Shown: positions 40,156-48,251 of the stretch, one piece after another
Numbering within the stretch: the first letter of the stretch is position 1
How the letters are laid out: each line of letters starts with the position of its first letter
Source of the DNA: Sphingobium yanoikuyae
GTDB taxonomy: Bacteria; Pseudomonadota; Alphaproteobacteria; Sphingomonadales; Sphingomonadaceae
Reading direction: 5' to 3'
Length of the DNA: 64,000 nt
NCBI RefSeq assembly: GCF_013001025.1
Contig: NZ_CP053021.1
Span: forward strand, 1,240,001 to 1,304,000
The notes under the pieces: model-generated
What the model was told of the DNA's origin: nothing
Seen by the model: only the letters and a program-made list of their open reading frames with translations
Database searches by the model: none
Position numbers and translations under genes: made by a program

Positions 40156-40917
40156 TCAGGTCAGCGTGAGGCCGCCGTCCACGATCAGCGTCTGCCCGCA
40201 GATGTAGGTGGAGAGGGGGGAGGCGAGGAACAGGGCGACGCCCGCCATCTCCTCCACCGAGCCGAAGCGGCCGAGCGGGATGCGCGACAGCGCGCGATCG
40301 CGCCGCTCGTCATTGTCCATCGTCACCTTGGTCATCTTGGTATCGACCAGGCTGGGGGCGATGCCGTTGACGCGGATGCCCTCGCCCGCCCAGGCGATGG
40401 CGAGCGCGCGGACCAGATTGACGGCGCCGGCCTTGGACGCGGCATAGGCGGGGTTGCCGAAGGTTGCCTTGAACCCGCCGATCGAGCTGACGACGATGAC
40501 GGCGCCTTTCGTGGCGGCCAGCGCATCCCTGAAGCGGTTGGAGATGTGGAGGATGGAGTCGAGATTGACCGCCATCACCTTGTTCCAGCCGTCGACCTCG
40601 AACTCCTGGCGGCGATAGAGGACGGCGCCCTGCGAATGGATGAGGATATCGAGCGCATCGAAAGGGGCGGGTGCGGCGGCGATCGCGGCGGGATCGCTGA
40701 CATCGACCTGGGTATAGCCGATGCCGTCCAGATCCGATCCTTCCTCGCCGGCATAATCGGCGGCGCTGGCACGCGTGCCCCAGACATGGACGTGGGCGCC
40801 GCGCTTCAGAAAGGCCTGGGCCATGCCATTGCCGATGCCGCTCGATCCGCCGACCACCAGCACCGTCTTTCCGGTGAAGTCCAGTTCATTGCCCAAGGGG
40901 GAACATCCTTCCTGCAT
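40156..40917 (-). CDS. SDR oxidoreductase (LvaD position)
   Basis: A 253-residue SDR with a [14 protein letters not shown] nucleotide motif, the IHSQGAV loop, Ser in VSSIGG and a YAASK active site (Tyr/Lys). The late [13 protein letters not shown] pattern is usual. It probably interconverts a hydroxyacyl- and ketoacyl-CoA. In the Lva pathway the SDR LvaD reduces the 4-keto acyl-CoA; the position here between kinase and dehydrogenase genes matches. It starts 1 base after the kinase gene. Confidence 0.86.
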   Translation of the reverse strand: MQEGCSPLGNELDFTGKTVLVVGGSSGIGNGMAQAFLKRGAHVHVWGTRASAADYAGEEGSDLDGIGYTQVDVSDPAAIAAAPAPFDALDILIHSQGAVLYRRQEFEVDGWNKVMAVNLDSILHISNRFRDALAATKGAVIVVSSIGGFKATFGNPAYAASKAGAVNLVRALAIAWAGEGIRVNGIAPSLVDTKMTKVTMDNDERRDRALSRIPLGRFGSVEEMAGVALFLASPLSTYICGQTLIVDGGLTLT

Positions 40918-40918
40918 G

Positions 40919-41941
40919 TCAGCGGATCAGCGCCTGGGCGCGGTCGAAAAGGTGGATGGCGCGGCTGTGGAGCCGGTCGCCGGTGTCGCGTGGCGCCTTG
41001 CCGGCACAGGCGCGGGCATGGGTGCCCTCCAGCAGGATGCCGAGCTTGTAGCAGGCGAGTACATGATACCAGTCGACCGCCGACAGATTGCGCGCGGAGC
41101 CGGCGCTATAGCGCGCGACCAGTTCGGCGGGCGTCGGGAAACCCTCCCACGGCGTGACCGACACGGTGCTGGCGCCGCTGCCGTCGGGCCAGGTGGCGAG
41201 CACCCAGCCCAGGTCCAGCAGCGGATCGCCGATCGTCGCCAGTTCCCAGTCGATGATCGCGGCAAGATCGCCGCTGTCGGGGCGGTACATGACATTGGCG
41301 AGATGATAGTCGCCATGCATGATGCCGGGGGTAAAATCGGCCGGGCGGTGCCGTTCCAGCCAGGCGGCGATGGCGTCGACGCTGGGCAGCGCCTGCGGCC
41401 CGGTCCAGTCGGAAAATTCGCCATAGCCGGCAAGCTGGCTGCGCCAGCGATCGACCTGGCGGCCGAGGAAATTGTCGGGCCGGCCGAAATCGGAAAGGCC
41501 GAGCGCCTGATGATCGAGCGCGCCCAAGGCGGCGATGCCGTCGACCAGGGCCAGTCCCATGGCGTGGCGCACCGCGGGCGACCCGGCATGGGGCATGGGC
41601 AACTGGCCGACCGGATTGAAGCCATCGACCGGCTCCATCAGGTAGAAGGCGACACCCAGCACATCCTCATCACCGCAATCGGCGATCAGCGCGGGATGGG
41701 GAACATTGGTGCCGGCGATGGCGCGCAGCAGCCGTGCTTCTCGCCGCATCGTTTCATTGCTGTTGGGGCGGGGGTGCGCCGGCGGACGGCGGAAGATATA
41801 GTCGCGGCCGTCGCGGGTCAGGCGCAGCAGGATATTCTGCGTCCCCCCGGCAAGCGGCGTCACGTTGTCGATCGGACCGGCGCCAAGCCCCTGATCCGTC
41901 ATCCACGTCGCCAGCGACTCGATGTCGACCGCTGATTCCAC
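40919..41941 (-). CDS. APH-fold acyl-CoA kinase (ACAD11 N-domain/LvaA-like)
   Basis: A 340-residue aminoglycoside-phosphotransferase-fold kinase. The catalytic loop is IMHGDYHLANVMY, the metal-binding motif is IIDWELATIGDP, and an N-terminal LAGGTQNILLRL loop binds ATP. Such proteins are fused to dehydrogenases in human ACAD10/11 and separate as LvaA in Pseudomonas putida, where they phosphorylate the 4-hydroxyl of acyl-CoA. It is the first gene of the 13-kb operon. It starts at GTG 41941. A small LvaB-like partner is not seen here. Confidence 0.84.
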   Translation of the reverse strand: MESAVDIESLATWMTDQGLGAGPIDNVTPLAGGTQNILLRLTRDGRDYIFRRPPAHPRPNSNETMRREARLLRAIAGTNVPHPALIADCGDEDVLGVAFYLMEPVDGFNPVGQLPMPHAGSPAVRHAMGLALVDGIAALGALDHQALGLSDFGRPDNFLGRQVDRWRSQLAGYGEFSDWTGPQALPSVDAIAAWLERHRPADFTPGIMHGDYHLANVMYRPDSGDLAAIIDWELATIGDPLLDLGWVLATWPDGSGASTVSVTPWEGFPTPAELVARYSAGSARNLSAVDWYHVLACYKLGILLEGTHARACAGKAPRDTGDRLHSRAIHLFDRAQALIR

Positions 41942-41995
41942 TTAGGCATCCCTCGCTTTTTTCGACTGTTAGCCGTCGATTAGGTCAATTGGATA

Positions 41996-42040
41996 ATGCA
42001 CTTGACGAACCATCATTGCAATGAGAAATTGCACTCATGG
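41996..42040. promoter_or_regulatory. dense motif cluster between the kinase operon and TetR gene
   Basis: Three sites lie close together: CAAGTGCATTAT on the minus strand, the perfect palindrome CATTGCAATG (42014-42023), and CCATGAGTGCAATTT (42026-42040, minus strand). The last overlaps the ATG of the TetR gene at 42037. One regulator could control both directions from here. Confidence 0.62.
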
Positions 42041-42756
42041 TCAGACTTCAACTCGCCAAGGCCGAAGATGCCACCCGCGGATCCGCTGCCGAGCAGATCA
42101 AGCAGGTGGCGTTGCGCCTGTTCGCCGAAAAGGGCGTCGATGGCGTGACCGTGCGCGAGATTGCGGCGGCGGCGGGGCAGAAGAATCACGGTGCCGTCAG
42201 TTACTATTTCGGGTCGAAGGAGGCGCTGGTCCGGGCGCTGGTGATGGATGGGGCGATGGCGCTGGAGCGGGAGCGCAATGCGGCGCTCGACGGGCTGGAG
42301 GCGCAGGGTGGGCCGCGCACGATCCGCGAAGTGGTGGAGATATTGGTGCGGCCGGTGCTGGCGCTGCCCGATAGCCATTATGTCCAGTTCATCGTCATCT
42401 TTGCCATGACCCATCGCGACATGATGCTGGATGCGATCGATCCGGCCTGGAACAATGCCTATGGCCGGTGCCTGGACCATTTGCGGGGCATGATGGCGGA
42501 TTTGCCGGTGGCGCTGCAGAACCAGCGCTTCGTGTTCATGGGGGCGTATCTGAGCGCCGTGCTGTCGGCCCGGCAGCGCGCGCTGGCCGACGAGAGCCGG
42601 GCGCATCCGATGTGGGGCAGCGAGGCGAGCGTCGAGCATTTCCTGCAGACGCTGGTGGCGCTGCTGGAGGCGCCGGCGGATCTTCCGGCGGCGATGCTCA
42701 GGCAACTGGGGCAACGCGACGGCGCTATTGCGGATCGACCCGGCCCTGTCGGTTGA
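42037..42756 (+). CDS. TetR-family regulator upstream of the F420 operon
   Basis: A 239-residue TetR protein. The HTH domain (about 20-68) reads AEQIKQVALRLFAEKGVDGVTVREIAAAAGQKNHGAVSYYFGSKEALV in pieces; the ligand domain follows. Its start codon is inside a motif cluster, so it may repress itself and the divergent kinase operon. It is 51 bases upstream of fbiC on the same strand and may be co-transcribed with the F420 genes. It is the second candidate for the island regulator. It ends with a Pro/Gly-rich tail. Confidence 0.87.
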   Translation: MVRLQLAKAEDATRGSAAEQIKQVALRLFAEKGVDGVTVREIAAAAGQKNHGAVSYYFGSKEALVRALVMDGAMALERERNAALDGLEAQGGPRTIREVVEILVRPVLALPDSHYVQFIVIFAMTHRDMMLDAIDPAWNNAYGRCLDHLRGMMADLPVALQNQRFVFMGAYLSAVLSARQRALADESRAHPMWGSEASVEHFLQTLVALLEAPADLPAAMLRQLGQRDGAIADRPGPVG

Positions 42757-42807
42757 ACCGGGGCGCAATCACAATCAGAACATAGAAGACGAAACAAGCG
42801 GAGCGGG

Positions 42808-45228
42808 ATGATGGCAGTTACGGAAAGGATTGGCGAAGCGGAGCACGCGCGCACGGCAGAGCTGCTGGCGATGCCGCTGGCCGAACTGATGGCGCAGGCG
42901 GCGGCGCTGCGCGACGAAGGCCATGGCCGGGTGCAGAGCTGGTCGCGCAAGATATTCATCCCGCTGACCCAGCTATGCCGCAATCTCTGCCATTATTGCA
43001 CCTTCTCGCAGCCGCCCCGGCCGGGCGAGAATGCCTATATGACGCGCGAGGAAGTGCTGGCGGTGGCACGCGCCGGCAAGGCGGCGGGCTGCACTGAGGC
43101 GCTGTTTACGCTGGGCGACAAGCCGGAACTGCGCTTTGCTGCCGCGCGCGAGGAACTGGCGCGGCTGGGCCATGACAGCACCCTGTCCTATCTGGCGGAA
43201 ATGGCGGCGCTGGTGCGTGACGAGACCGGACTGCTGCCGCACATCAATGCCGGGGTCATGACCCGCGAGGAAATGGCCGGTCTGCGCCGGGTGTCGGTGT
43301 CGCAGGGGCTGATGCTGGAGTCGGTGTCCGACCGGCTCTGCCGCAAGGGCGGCGCCCATTATCGCTCGCCCGACAAGGAACCGGCGGCGCGGCTGGAGAC
43401 GACCCGGCTGGCGGGTGAACTGGCCATTCCCTTCACCACTGGCATCCTGATCGGCATCGGCGAGACGCGCGAGGAACGGATCGAGGCGCTGGAGGCGATC
43501 CGCGACCTGCAGGATGGCTATGGCCATATCCAGGAAGTGATCGTCCAGAATTTCCGGGCGAAGGAACGCACGGTGATGGCCAATGCGCCCGAACCGGACA
43601 TGGACGATCTGCTGTGGACGATTGCGGTGGCGCGGCTGATCCTGGGGCCAGAGATGAATATCCAGGCGCCGCCCAACCTGTCGGCGGCGGACTTCCCCCG
43701 ACTGATGGCGGCGGGGATCAACGATTGGGGCGGGGTGTCGCCGGTGACGCCCGACCATGTGAACCCGGAAGCGCCCTGGCCGGCGGTCGAGCGGCTGCGC
43801 GCCGCGACCGAGGGCGAAGGGCGGATGCTGGTCGCCCGGCTGCCGGTCTATCCGGCCTATGCGCAGGATAATGACCGCTGGCAGGACCAGGCGATGGTTC
43901 GCCATGTGCTGGCCCATGCCGATGCAATGGGTTTTGCGCGCGAGGATAGCTGGTCGCCGGGCATCGCGCTGGAGCCGCGCGTCACGCGCCCGTCGGCGCT
44001 GCCCGTCGATCCCGCGATCGTGGCGATCGTCGACCGGGCGGTGACCGGGGCGCTGCTGGAAGAAGCCGAGATCGAGACGCTGTTCACCGCGCGCGAGACC
44101 GACCTGGAGCATGTCTGCGCCAGCGCGGACGCGCTGCGGATGCAGGAGATGGGCGACACGATCAGCTATGTCGTCAACCGCAACATCAACTACACCAATA
44201 TCTGCGCCTATAAATGCAGCTTCTGCGCCTTTTCCAAGGGCGACAAGGCGGAGGCGCTGCGCGGCAAGCCCTATGACCTGGACCTGGAGGAAGTGGTGCG
44301 CCGCACCCGCGAGGCGTGGGAGCGGGGCGGCACCGAAGTCTGCCTGCAGGGTGGCATCCACCCCCATTATACCGGCGACACCTATCTGAACCTGGCCCGC
44401 GCGGTAAAGGCGGCGGTGCCCGAGATGCACATCCACGCCTTTTCCCCGCTGGAAGTGTGGCAGGGGGCGGCGACGCTGGGCCTGCCGGTCGAGGATTTCC
44501 TGCGCCGGCTGAAGGCGGTGGGGCTCGACACGCTGCCCGGCACGGCGGCCGAGATACTGGATGACGAGGTGCGGGCGATCATCTGCCCGGACAAGCTGGA
44601 CACGGCGCAATGGCTGGAGGTGATCGAGACCGCGCATCGCGTCGGCTTCACCACCACCGCGACGATCATGTTCGGCCATGTCGACACGCCGCGCCACTGG
44701 GCAAGGCACCTGATCCGCATCCGCGACCTGCAGCGGCGGACCGGCGGCTTCACCGAATTCGTGCCCTTGCCCTTCGTCCATATGGAGGCGCCGATGGGCG
44801 TGCGCGGCCAGTCGCGCCATGGCCCGACCTTCCGCGAGGTGCGGTTGATGCACGCGGTCGCGCGGCTGGCGCTGCACCCGCATATCCGGTCGATCCAGAC
44901 CAGCTGGGTCAAGCTGGGGCCGGAAGGGGTGAAGGCCTGCCTGGAGGGCGGCGCCAATGACCTGGGCGGCACGCTGATGAACGAGAGCATCTCGCGCGCG
45001 GCCGGCACCCAGCATGGCCAGGAAATGCCGCCCGCCGCGACGGAGGCGCTGATCCGGTCGATCGACCGCACGCCCCGGCAGCGCAGCACCGCCTATGGCG
45101 GCGTAAGCGAAGACATTCACGCACGCGGAATGACCGCGGCGGAACTGACACCCATGGTCCTGACGCCCCCGCGCAAGCGGCGGCGCGAGGCCGATACGAA
45201 CCAGGAGAGGTTTGAATATGCAGAATGA
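42808..45228 (+). CDS. fbiC: FO synthase, CofG-CofH fusion
   Basis: An 806-residue double radical-SAM enzyme that makes the F420 chromophore FO from tyrosine and 5-amino-6-ribitylaminouracil. The N-terminal CofG half has CRNLCHYC (C57, C61, C64) and the C-terminal CofH half has CAYKCSFC (C466, C470, C473). The fusion order is as in actinobacterial FbiC. A GGAGCGGG site precedes the ATG at 42808. The gene overlaps the next by 11 bases. It heads a five-gene F420 operon. Confidence 0.95.
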   Translation: MMAVTERIGEAEHARTAELLAMPLAELMAQAAALRDEGHGRVQSWSRKIFIPLTQLCRNLCHYCTFSQPPRPGENAYMTREEVLAVARAGKAAGCTEALFTLGDKPELRFAAAREELARLGHDSTLSYLAEMAALVRDETGLLPHINAGVMTREEMAGLRRVSVSQGLMLESVSDRLCRKGGAHYRSPDKEPAARLETTRLAGELAIPFTTGILIGIGETREERIEALEAIRDLQDGYGHIQEVIVQNFRAKERTVMANAPEPDMDDLLWTIAVARLILGPEMNIQAPPNLSAADFPRLMAAGINDWGGVSPVTPDHVNPEAPWPAVERLRAATEGEGRMLVARLPVYPAYAQDNDRWQDQAMVRHVLAHADAMGFAREDSWSPGIALEPRVTRPSALPVDPAIVAIVDRAVTGALLEEAEIETLFTARETDLEHVCASADALRMQEMGDTISYVVNRNINYTNICAYKCSFCAFSKGDKAEALRGKPYDLDLEEVVRRTREAWERGGTEVCLQGGIHPHYTGDTYLNLARAVKAAVPEMHIHAFSPLEVWQGAATLGLPVEDFLRRLKAVGLDTLPGTAAEILDDEVRAIICPDKLDTAQWLEVIETAHRVGFTTTATIMFGHVDTPRHWARHLIRIRDLQRRTGGFTEFVPLPFVHMEAPMGVRGQSRHGPTFREVRLMHAVARLALHPHIRSIQTSWVKLGPEGVKACLEGGANDLGGTLMNESISRAAGTQHGQEMPPAATEALIRSIDRTPRQRSTAYGGVSEDIHARGMTAAELTPMVLTPPRKRRREADTNQERFEYAE

Positions 45229-45883
45229 GGCTTTGGCGACGATCGCCGTGCTTGGCGGGACCGGCAAGGAAGGTGGCGGCCTGGCGCTGCGCTGGGCGCA
45301 CAAGGGGCACAAGGTCATCATCGGCAGCCGGACCGCCGAGCGGGCGCAGGAAGCGGCCGACGCGATGAACGCGACGCTGGGCGGGAGTTCGGTTGTCGGC
45401 GCGGCCAATCCCGATGCGGCGGCGCAGGCCGACATCATCGTGCTGGCCGTGCCCTATGCTGCGCAGCAATCGACGGTGAAGGATGTCGCCGACGCGCTGG
45501 CGGGCAAGATATTGATCGACGTGACCGTGCCGCTGGTGCCGCCCAAGGTCAGCCGGGTGCAGTTGCCCGAGGGCGGATCGGCGGTCGAGGCGGTGCAGAA
45601 GATGCTGGGCGAGGGCGTCCGCGTCGTGTCCGCCTTCCAGAATATCAGCGCGCATCATTTGACCAAGCTGGACGAGGAGATCGAGTGCGACGTGCTGGTC
45701 TGCGCCGACGACAGCGAGGCGGCGGATCAGGTGGTCGCACTGGCGCAGGAAATCGGCCTGCGCGCCTGGAATGCCGGCCCCTTGTGCAATTCGGTTGTTG
45801 CAGAAGGACTTACGTCGGTCTTGATTGCGCTCAATCGGCGGTACAAGGTACCCGGATCGGGTATTCGCATCACCGGAGTGTAA
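45218..45883 (+). CDS. NADPH:F420 oxidoreductase
   Basis: A 221-residue Rossmann protein of the F420-dependent NADP reductase family. The N-terminal loop AVLGGTGKEGGGLALRWAHKGH and the following IIGSRTAERA, an NADPH phosphate-binding arrangement, are characteristic. It should regenerate F420H2 from NADPH. The ATG at 45218 follows CAGGAGAGG. It overlaps fbiC, which supports co-expression of cofactor synthesis and reduction. No glucose-6-phosphate F420 reductase (Fgd) is seen in the window. Confidence 0.92.
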   Translation: MQNEALATIAVLGGTGKEGGGLALRWAHKGHKVIIGSRTAERAQEAADAMNATLGGSSVVGAANPDAAAQADIIVLAVPYAAQQSTVKDVADALAGKILIDVTVPLVPPKVSRVQLPEGGSAVEAVQKMLGEGVRVVSAFQNISAHHLTKLDEEIECDVLVCADDSEAADQVVALAQEIGLRAWNAGPLCNSVVAEGLTSVLIALNRRYKVPGSGIRITGV

Positions 45884-45892
45884 GCTGCATCC

Positions 45893-46666
45893 ATGATAGT
45901 CGCACCGGCCGCCGTCACATTATCGGCCCTGAACGGGGTTCCCATGGTTGCGCCGGGCGACGATTTGTCGGCCATGCTGCTGTCGGCCTGCCATGCCAAT
46001 GGCCTGCCGCTGCAGGATGGCGACATCGTCGTGCTGGCGCAGAAGATCATATCCAAGGCGGAGGGACGCGCAGTGCCGCTGGCCAGCGTGTCGCCCTCGG
46101 AGGAGGCGATCGACCTGGCAGCGCAATGCCACAAGGATCCCCGGCTGGTCGAACTGATCCTGTCGGAGAGCGAGAAGCTGATGCGGGTCCGGCCGGGCGT
46201 ACTGATCGTGCGCCATCGGCTGGGTCTGGTGCTGGCCAATGCCGGGATCGACCAGTCCAACATCGCGCAAGATGGGGATGGCGTCGCGCTGCTGCTGCCG
46301 CTCGATCCCGATGGCAGCGCTGCGGCGCTGCGGCAGGCGGTGCGTGATGCCCTGGGGATCGATATCGCGGTGGTCATCATCGACAGCCTGGGCCGGGCCT
46401 GGCGCAAGGGCACCTGCGGCGTGGCGATCGGCGTGGCCGGAATGAGCGGCCTGCTCGACCTGCGCGGCGCGCCGGACCTGCATGGCCGGCCGTTGCAGAC
46501 CAGCGAACTGGGCCTGGCCGACGAGGTGGCGGCCGCCGCCTCGCTGATCATGGGGCAGGCCGGGGAAGGCCGGCCGATCGTCGTGGCGCGCGGCATTGCG
46601 CGGGGCCGCAATGAGGGCAGCGCGGCCGAACTGATCCGCGAACCGGCGATGGACCTGTTCCCATGA
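45893..46666 (+). CDS. cofE: coenzyme F420-0:L-glutamate ligase, single-domain
   Basis: A 257-residue glutamate ligase that adds the polyglutamate tail. The motif QKIISKAEGR near residue 50 and LVVxxRHRLGLVLANAGIDQSN (in pieces) near 105 are typical of CofE. The protein ends at about the length of archaeal CofE. It lacks the C-terminal FMN-reductase domain of FbiB that reduces dehydro-F420. The gene starts at ATG 45893, 9 bases after the reductase stop. Confidence 0.94.
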   Translation: MIVAPAAVTLSALNGVPMVAPGDDLSAMLLSACHANGLPLQDGDIVVLAQKIISKAEGRAVPLASVSPSEEAIDLAAQCHKDPRLVELILSESEKLMRVRPGVLIVRHRLGLVLANAGIDQSNIAQDGDGVALLLPLDPDGSAAALRQAVRDALGIDIAVVIIDSLGRAWRKGTCGVAIGVAGMSGLLDLRGAPDLHGRPLQTSELGLADEVAAAASLIMGQAGEGRPIVVARGIARGRNEGSAAELIREPAMDLFP

Positions 46667-47604
46667 GCGTGCTGGCCCTGGCCGGGGGCGTCGGCGGCGC
46701 CAAGTTGGCCAATGGCCTGGCCGGCGTCGTGCCGCCGGGCGCACTGACCATTGCCGTCAACACGGGCGATGATTTTGTCCATATGGGCCTGCATATCTCG
46801 CCCGACATCGACAGCGTCACCTATGCGCTGGCGGGCATGAACGATAGCGTGCGGGGCTGGGGCGTGGCCGATGAAAGCTGGGCCTTCATGGACGCGACAA
46901 GGCGGCTGGGCGGCGAAAGCTGGTTCAACCTGGGCGATCGGGATCTGGCGACCCATGTGCTGCGCACCGCCTTGCTGCGCGAGGGCACGTTGTCTTCGGT
47001 CACTGCCGACATCGCCGCGCGGCTGGGCATCGGGCCCGCGATCGTGCCGATGAGCGACGATCCGGTCCGGTCGATGATCGATACCGACCAGGGCGAAATG
47101 GCCTTCCAGGATTATTTCGTGCGCCATCAATGCGGGCCGCGCTTCAAATCGATCCGGTTCGACGGCGCAGCAGCGGCGCGGCCGAGCGCCGGGCTGCTGG
47201 CGGCGCTGGATGATCCCGCGCTGGAGGCGATCATTCTCTGTCCGTCCAACCCGATCCTGTCGATCGACCCGATTTTGGCGGTGCCCGGCGTGCGGGACCG
47301 GCTGGCAGCGCGGCGCGTGCCGTGCGTGGCGCTGTCGCCGTTCATCGCGGGACAGGCGGTCAAGGGGCCGGCGGCCAAGATCATGACCGAACTGGGCCTG
47401 CCGACGACGCCGGCGACGATCGCCCGCCATTATGACGGGCTGATCGACGGGCTGATGGTGGACGGTGCCGATGCGGCGGGCTGGTCCGACGATGGTCTGG
47501 CGGTGCGCAGTGCCGACATATTGATGCGCAATGTCGATCAGCAGCGGGCATTGGCCGCTCAGATGATCGATTTTGCGGCAGCCTTGCGGCGCGCGGCGCC
47601 ATGA
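46663..47604 (+). CDS. cofD: 2-phospho-L-lactate (or related) transferase
   Basis: A 313-residue enzyme of the CofD/FbiA family. It joins the phosphoryl-lactyl-type moiety to FO, giving F420-0. The N-terminal GGVGGAKLANGL and later NTGDD motif bind substrates; SNPILSIDPIL is typical. It overlaps cofE by 4 bases (ATGA) and cofC by 4 bases. All four synthesis genes are thus tightly coupled. Confidence 0.95.
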   Translation: MSVLALAGGVGGAKLANGLAGVVPPGALTIAVNTGDDFVHMGLHISPDIDSVTYALAGMNDSVRGWGVADESWAFMDATRRLGGESWFNLGDRDLATHVLRTALLREGTLSSVTADIAARLGIGPAIVPMSDDPVRSMIDTDQGEMAFQDYFVRHQCGPRFKSIRFDGAAAARPSAGLLAALDDPALEAIILCPSNPILSIDPILAVPGVRDRLAARRVPCVALSPFIAGQAVKGPAAKIMTELGLPTTPATIARHYDGLIDGLMVDGADAAGWSDDGLAVRSADILMRNVDQQRALAAQMIDFAAALRRAAP

Positions 47605-48179
47605 CCCTGTCCATCCTGATCCCGGCCAAGAGCTTCGCGCAGGGCAAGAGCCGGTTGGCGCAGGTTCTGGGGCCACGGGATCGGGCGGCGCTGTGCCGGC
47701 AATTATTGGGGCATGTGCTGGCAGTGGCGCGCGATGCGATCCCGGATTCGGCCGTGCATGTCGTCAGCGCCTGCCCGGAGGTGCGCGGTTTCGCGACCGA
47801 GCGGGGCGCGACTGTCCTGGCCGAGCGGGAACCCGGCCATGTGCCGGCGCTGATGGCGGCGATGCAGGCGTTGCCGGCCGATCGCCCGGTGCTGATCCTG
47901 AGCGCGGACCTGCCGATGCTGGCGGCCGCGGACCTGCGCGCGATGGTGCAGGAACCCGCCGATGTGGTGATCGCCACCGATCGTGAGGGGCAGGGGACGA
48001 ACGCGCTGCTGCTGAAGTGGCCCGGCCTCATTCCGCTGCGCTTCGGGCCGAAGAGTTGTGCTGCCCATGTCGGGGAAGCCGAACGAGCCGGACATCGCGT
48101 ATCGGTCATCCGGCGACCCGGTCTCGCCGACGATGTCGACCTGCCCGAGCATCTCCAAATATTTTCCGTTGGTGCATAA
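47601..48179 (+). CDS. cofC: phospholactate/3-phosphoglycerate/PEP guanylyltransferase
   Basis: A 192-residue nucleotidyltransferase fold protein of the CofC/FbiD family. The N-terminal ILIPAKSFAQGKSRLA and the later LILSADLPML metal loop are clear. It activates a 3-carbon phospho acid with GTP for CofD. Which of 2-phospholactate, PEP or 3-phosphoglycerate it uses cannot be read here. It overlaps cofD by 4 bases and ends the F420 operon. Confidence 0.92.
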   Translation: MTLSILIPAKSFAQGKSRLAQVLGPRDRAALCRQLLGHVLAVARDAIPDSAVHVVSACPEVRGFATERGATVLAEREPGHVPALMAAMQALPADRPVLILSADLPMLAAADLRAMVQEPADVVIATDREGQGTNALLLKWPGLIPLRFGPKSCAAHVGEAERAGHRVSVIRRPGLADDVDLPEHLQIFSVGA

Positions 48180-48232
48180 TTGCCTTGGTTCTGCTGAACG
48201 GGCGGGGTAAGGCAATAAAATTGCATCTAGGT
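48179..48232. promoter_or_regulatory. dyad and island motif after cofC, before thiolase
   Basis: ATTGCCTT (48179-48186) and AAGGCAAT (48209-48216) form an 8-base dyad starting on the cofC stop codon, followed by AAAATTG. It could end the F420 transcript. Overlapping it, CCTAGATGCAATTTTAT (48215-48231, minus strand) is a variant of the island motif. GGAGGAG at 48241 is the ribosome site of the next gene. Confidence 0.5.
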
Positions 48233-48251
48233 ATATAATTGGAGGAGTCGG

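Noticed and set aside
42973..45438. 821-codon open frame on the minus strand
   Set aside because: Shadow of fbiC, which has both CxxxCxxC radical-SAM sites.
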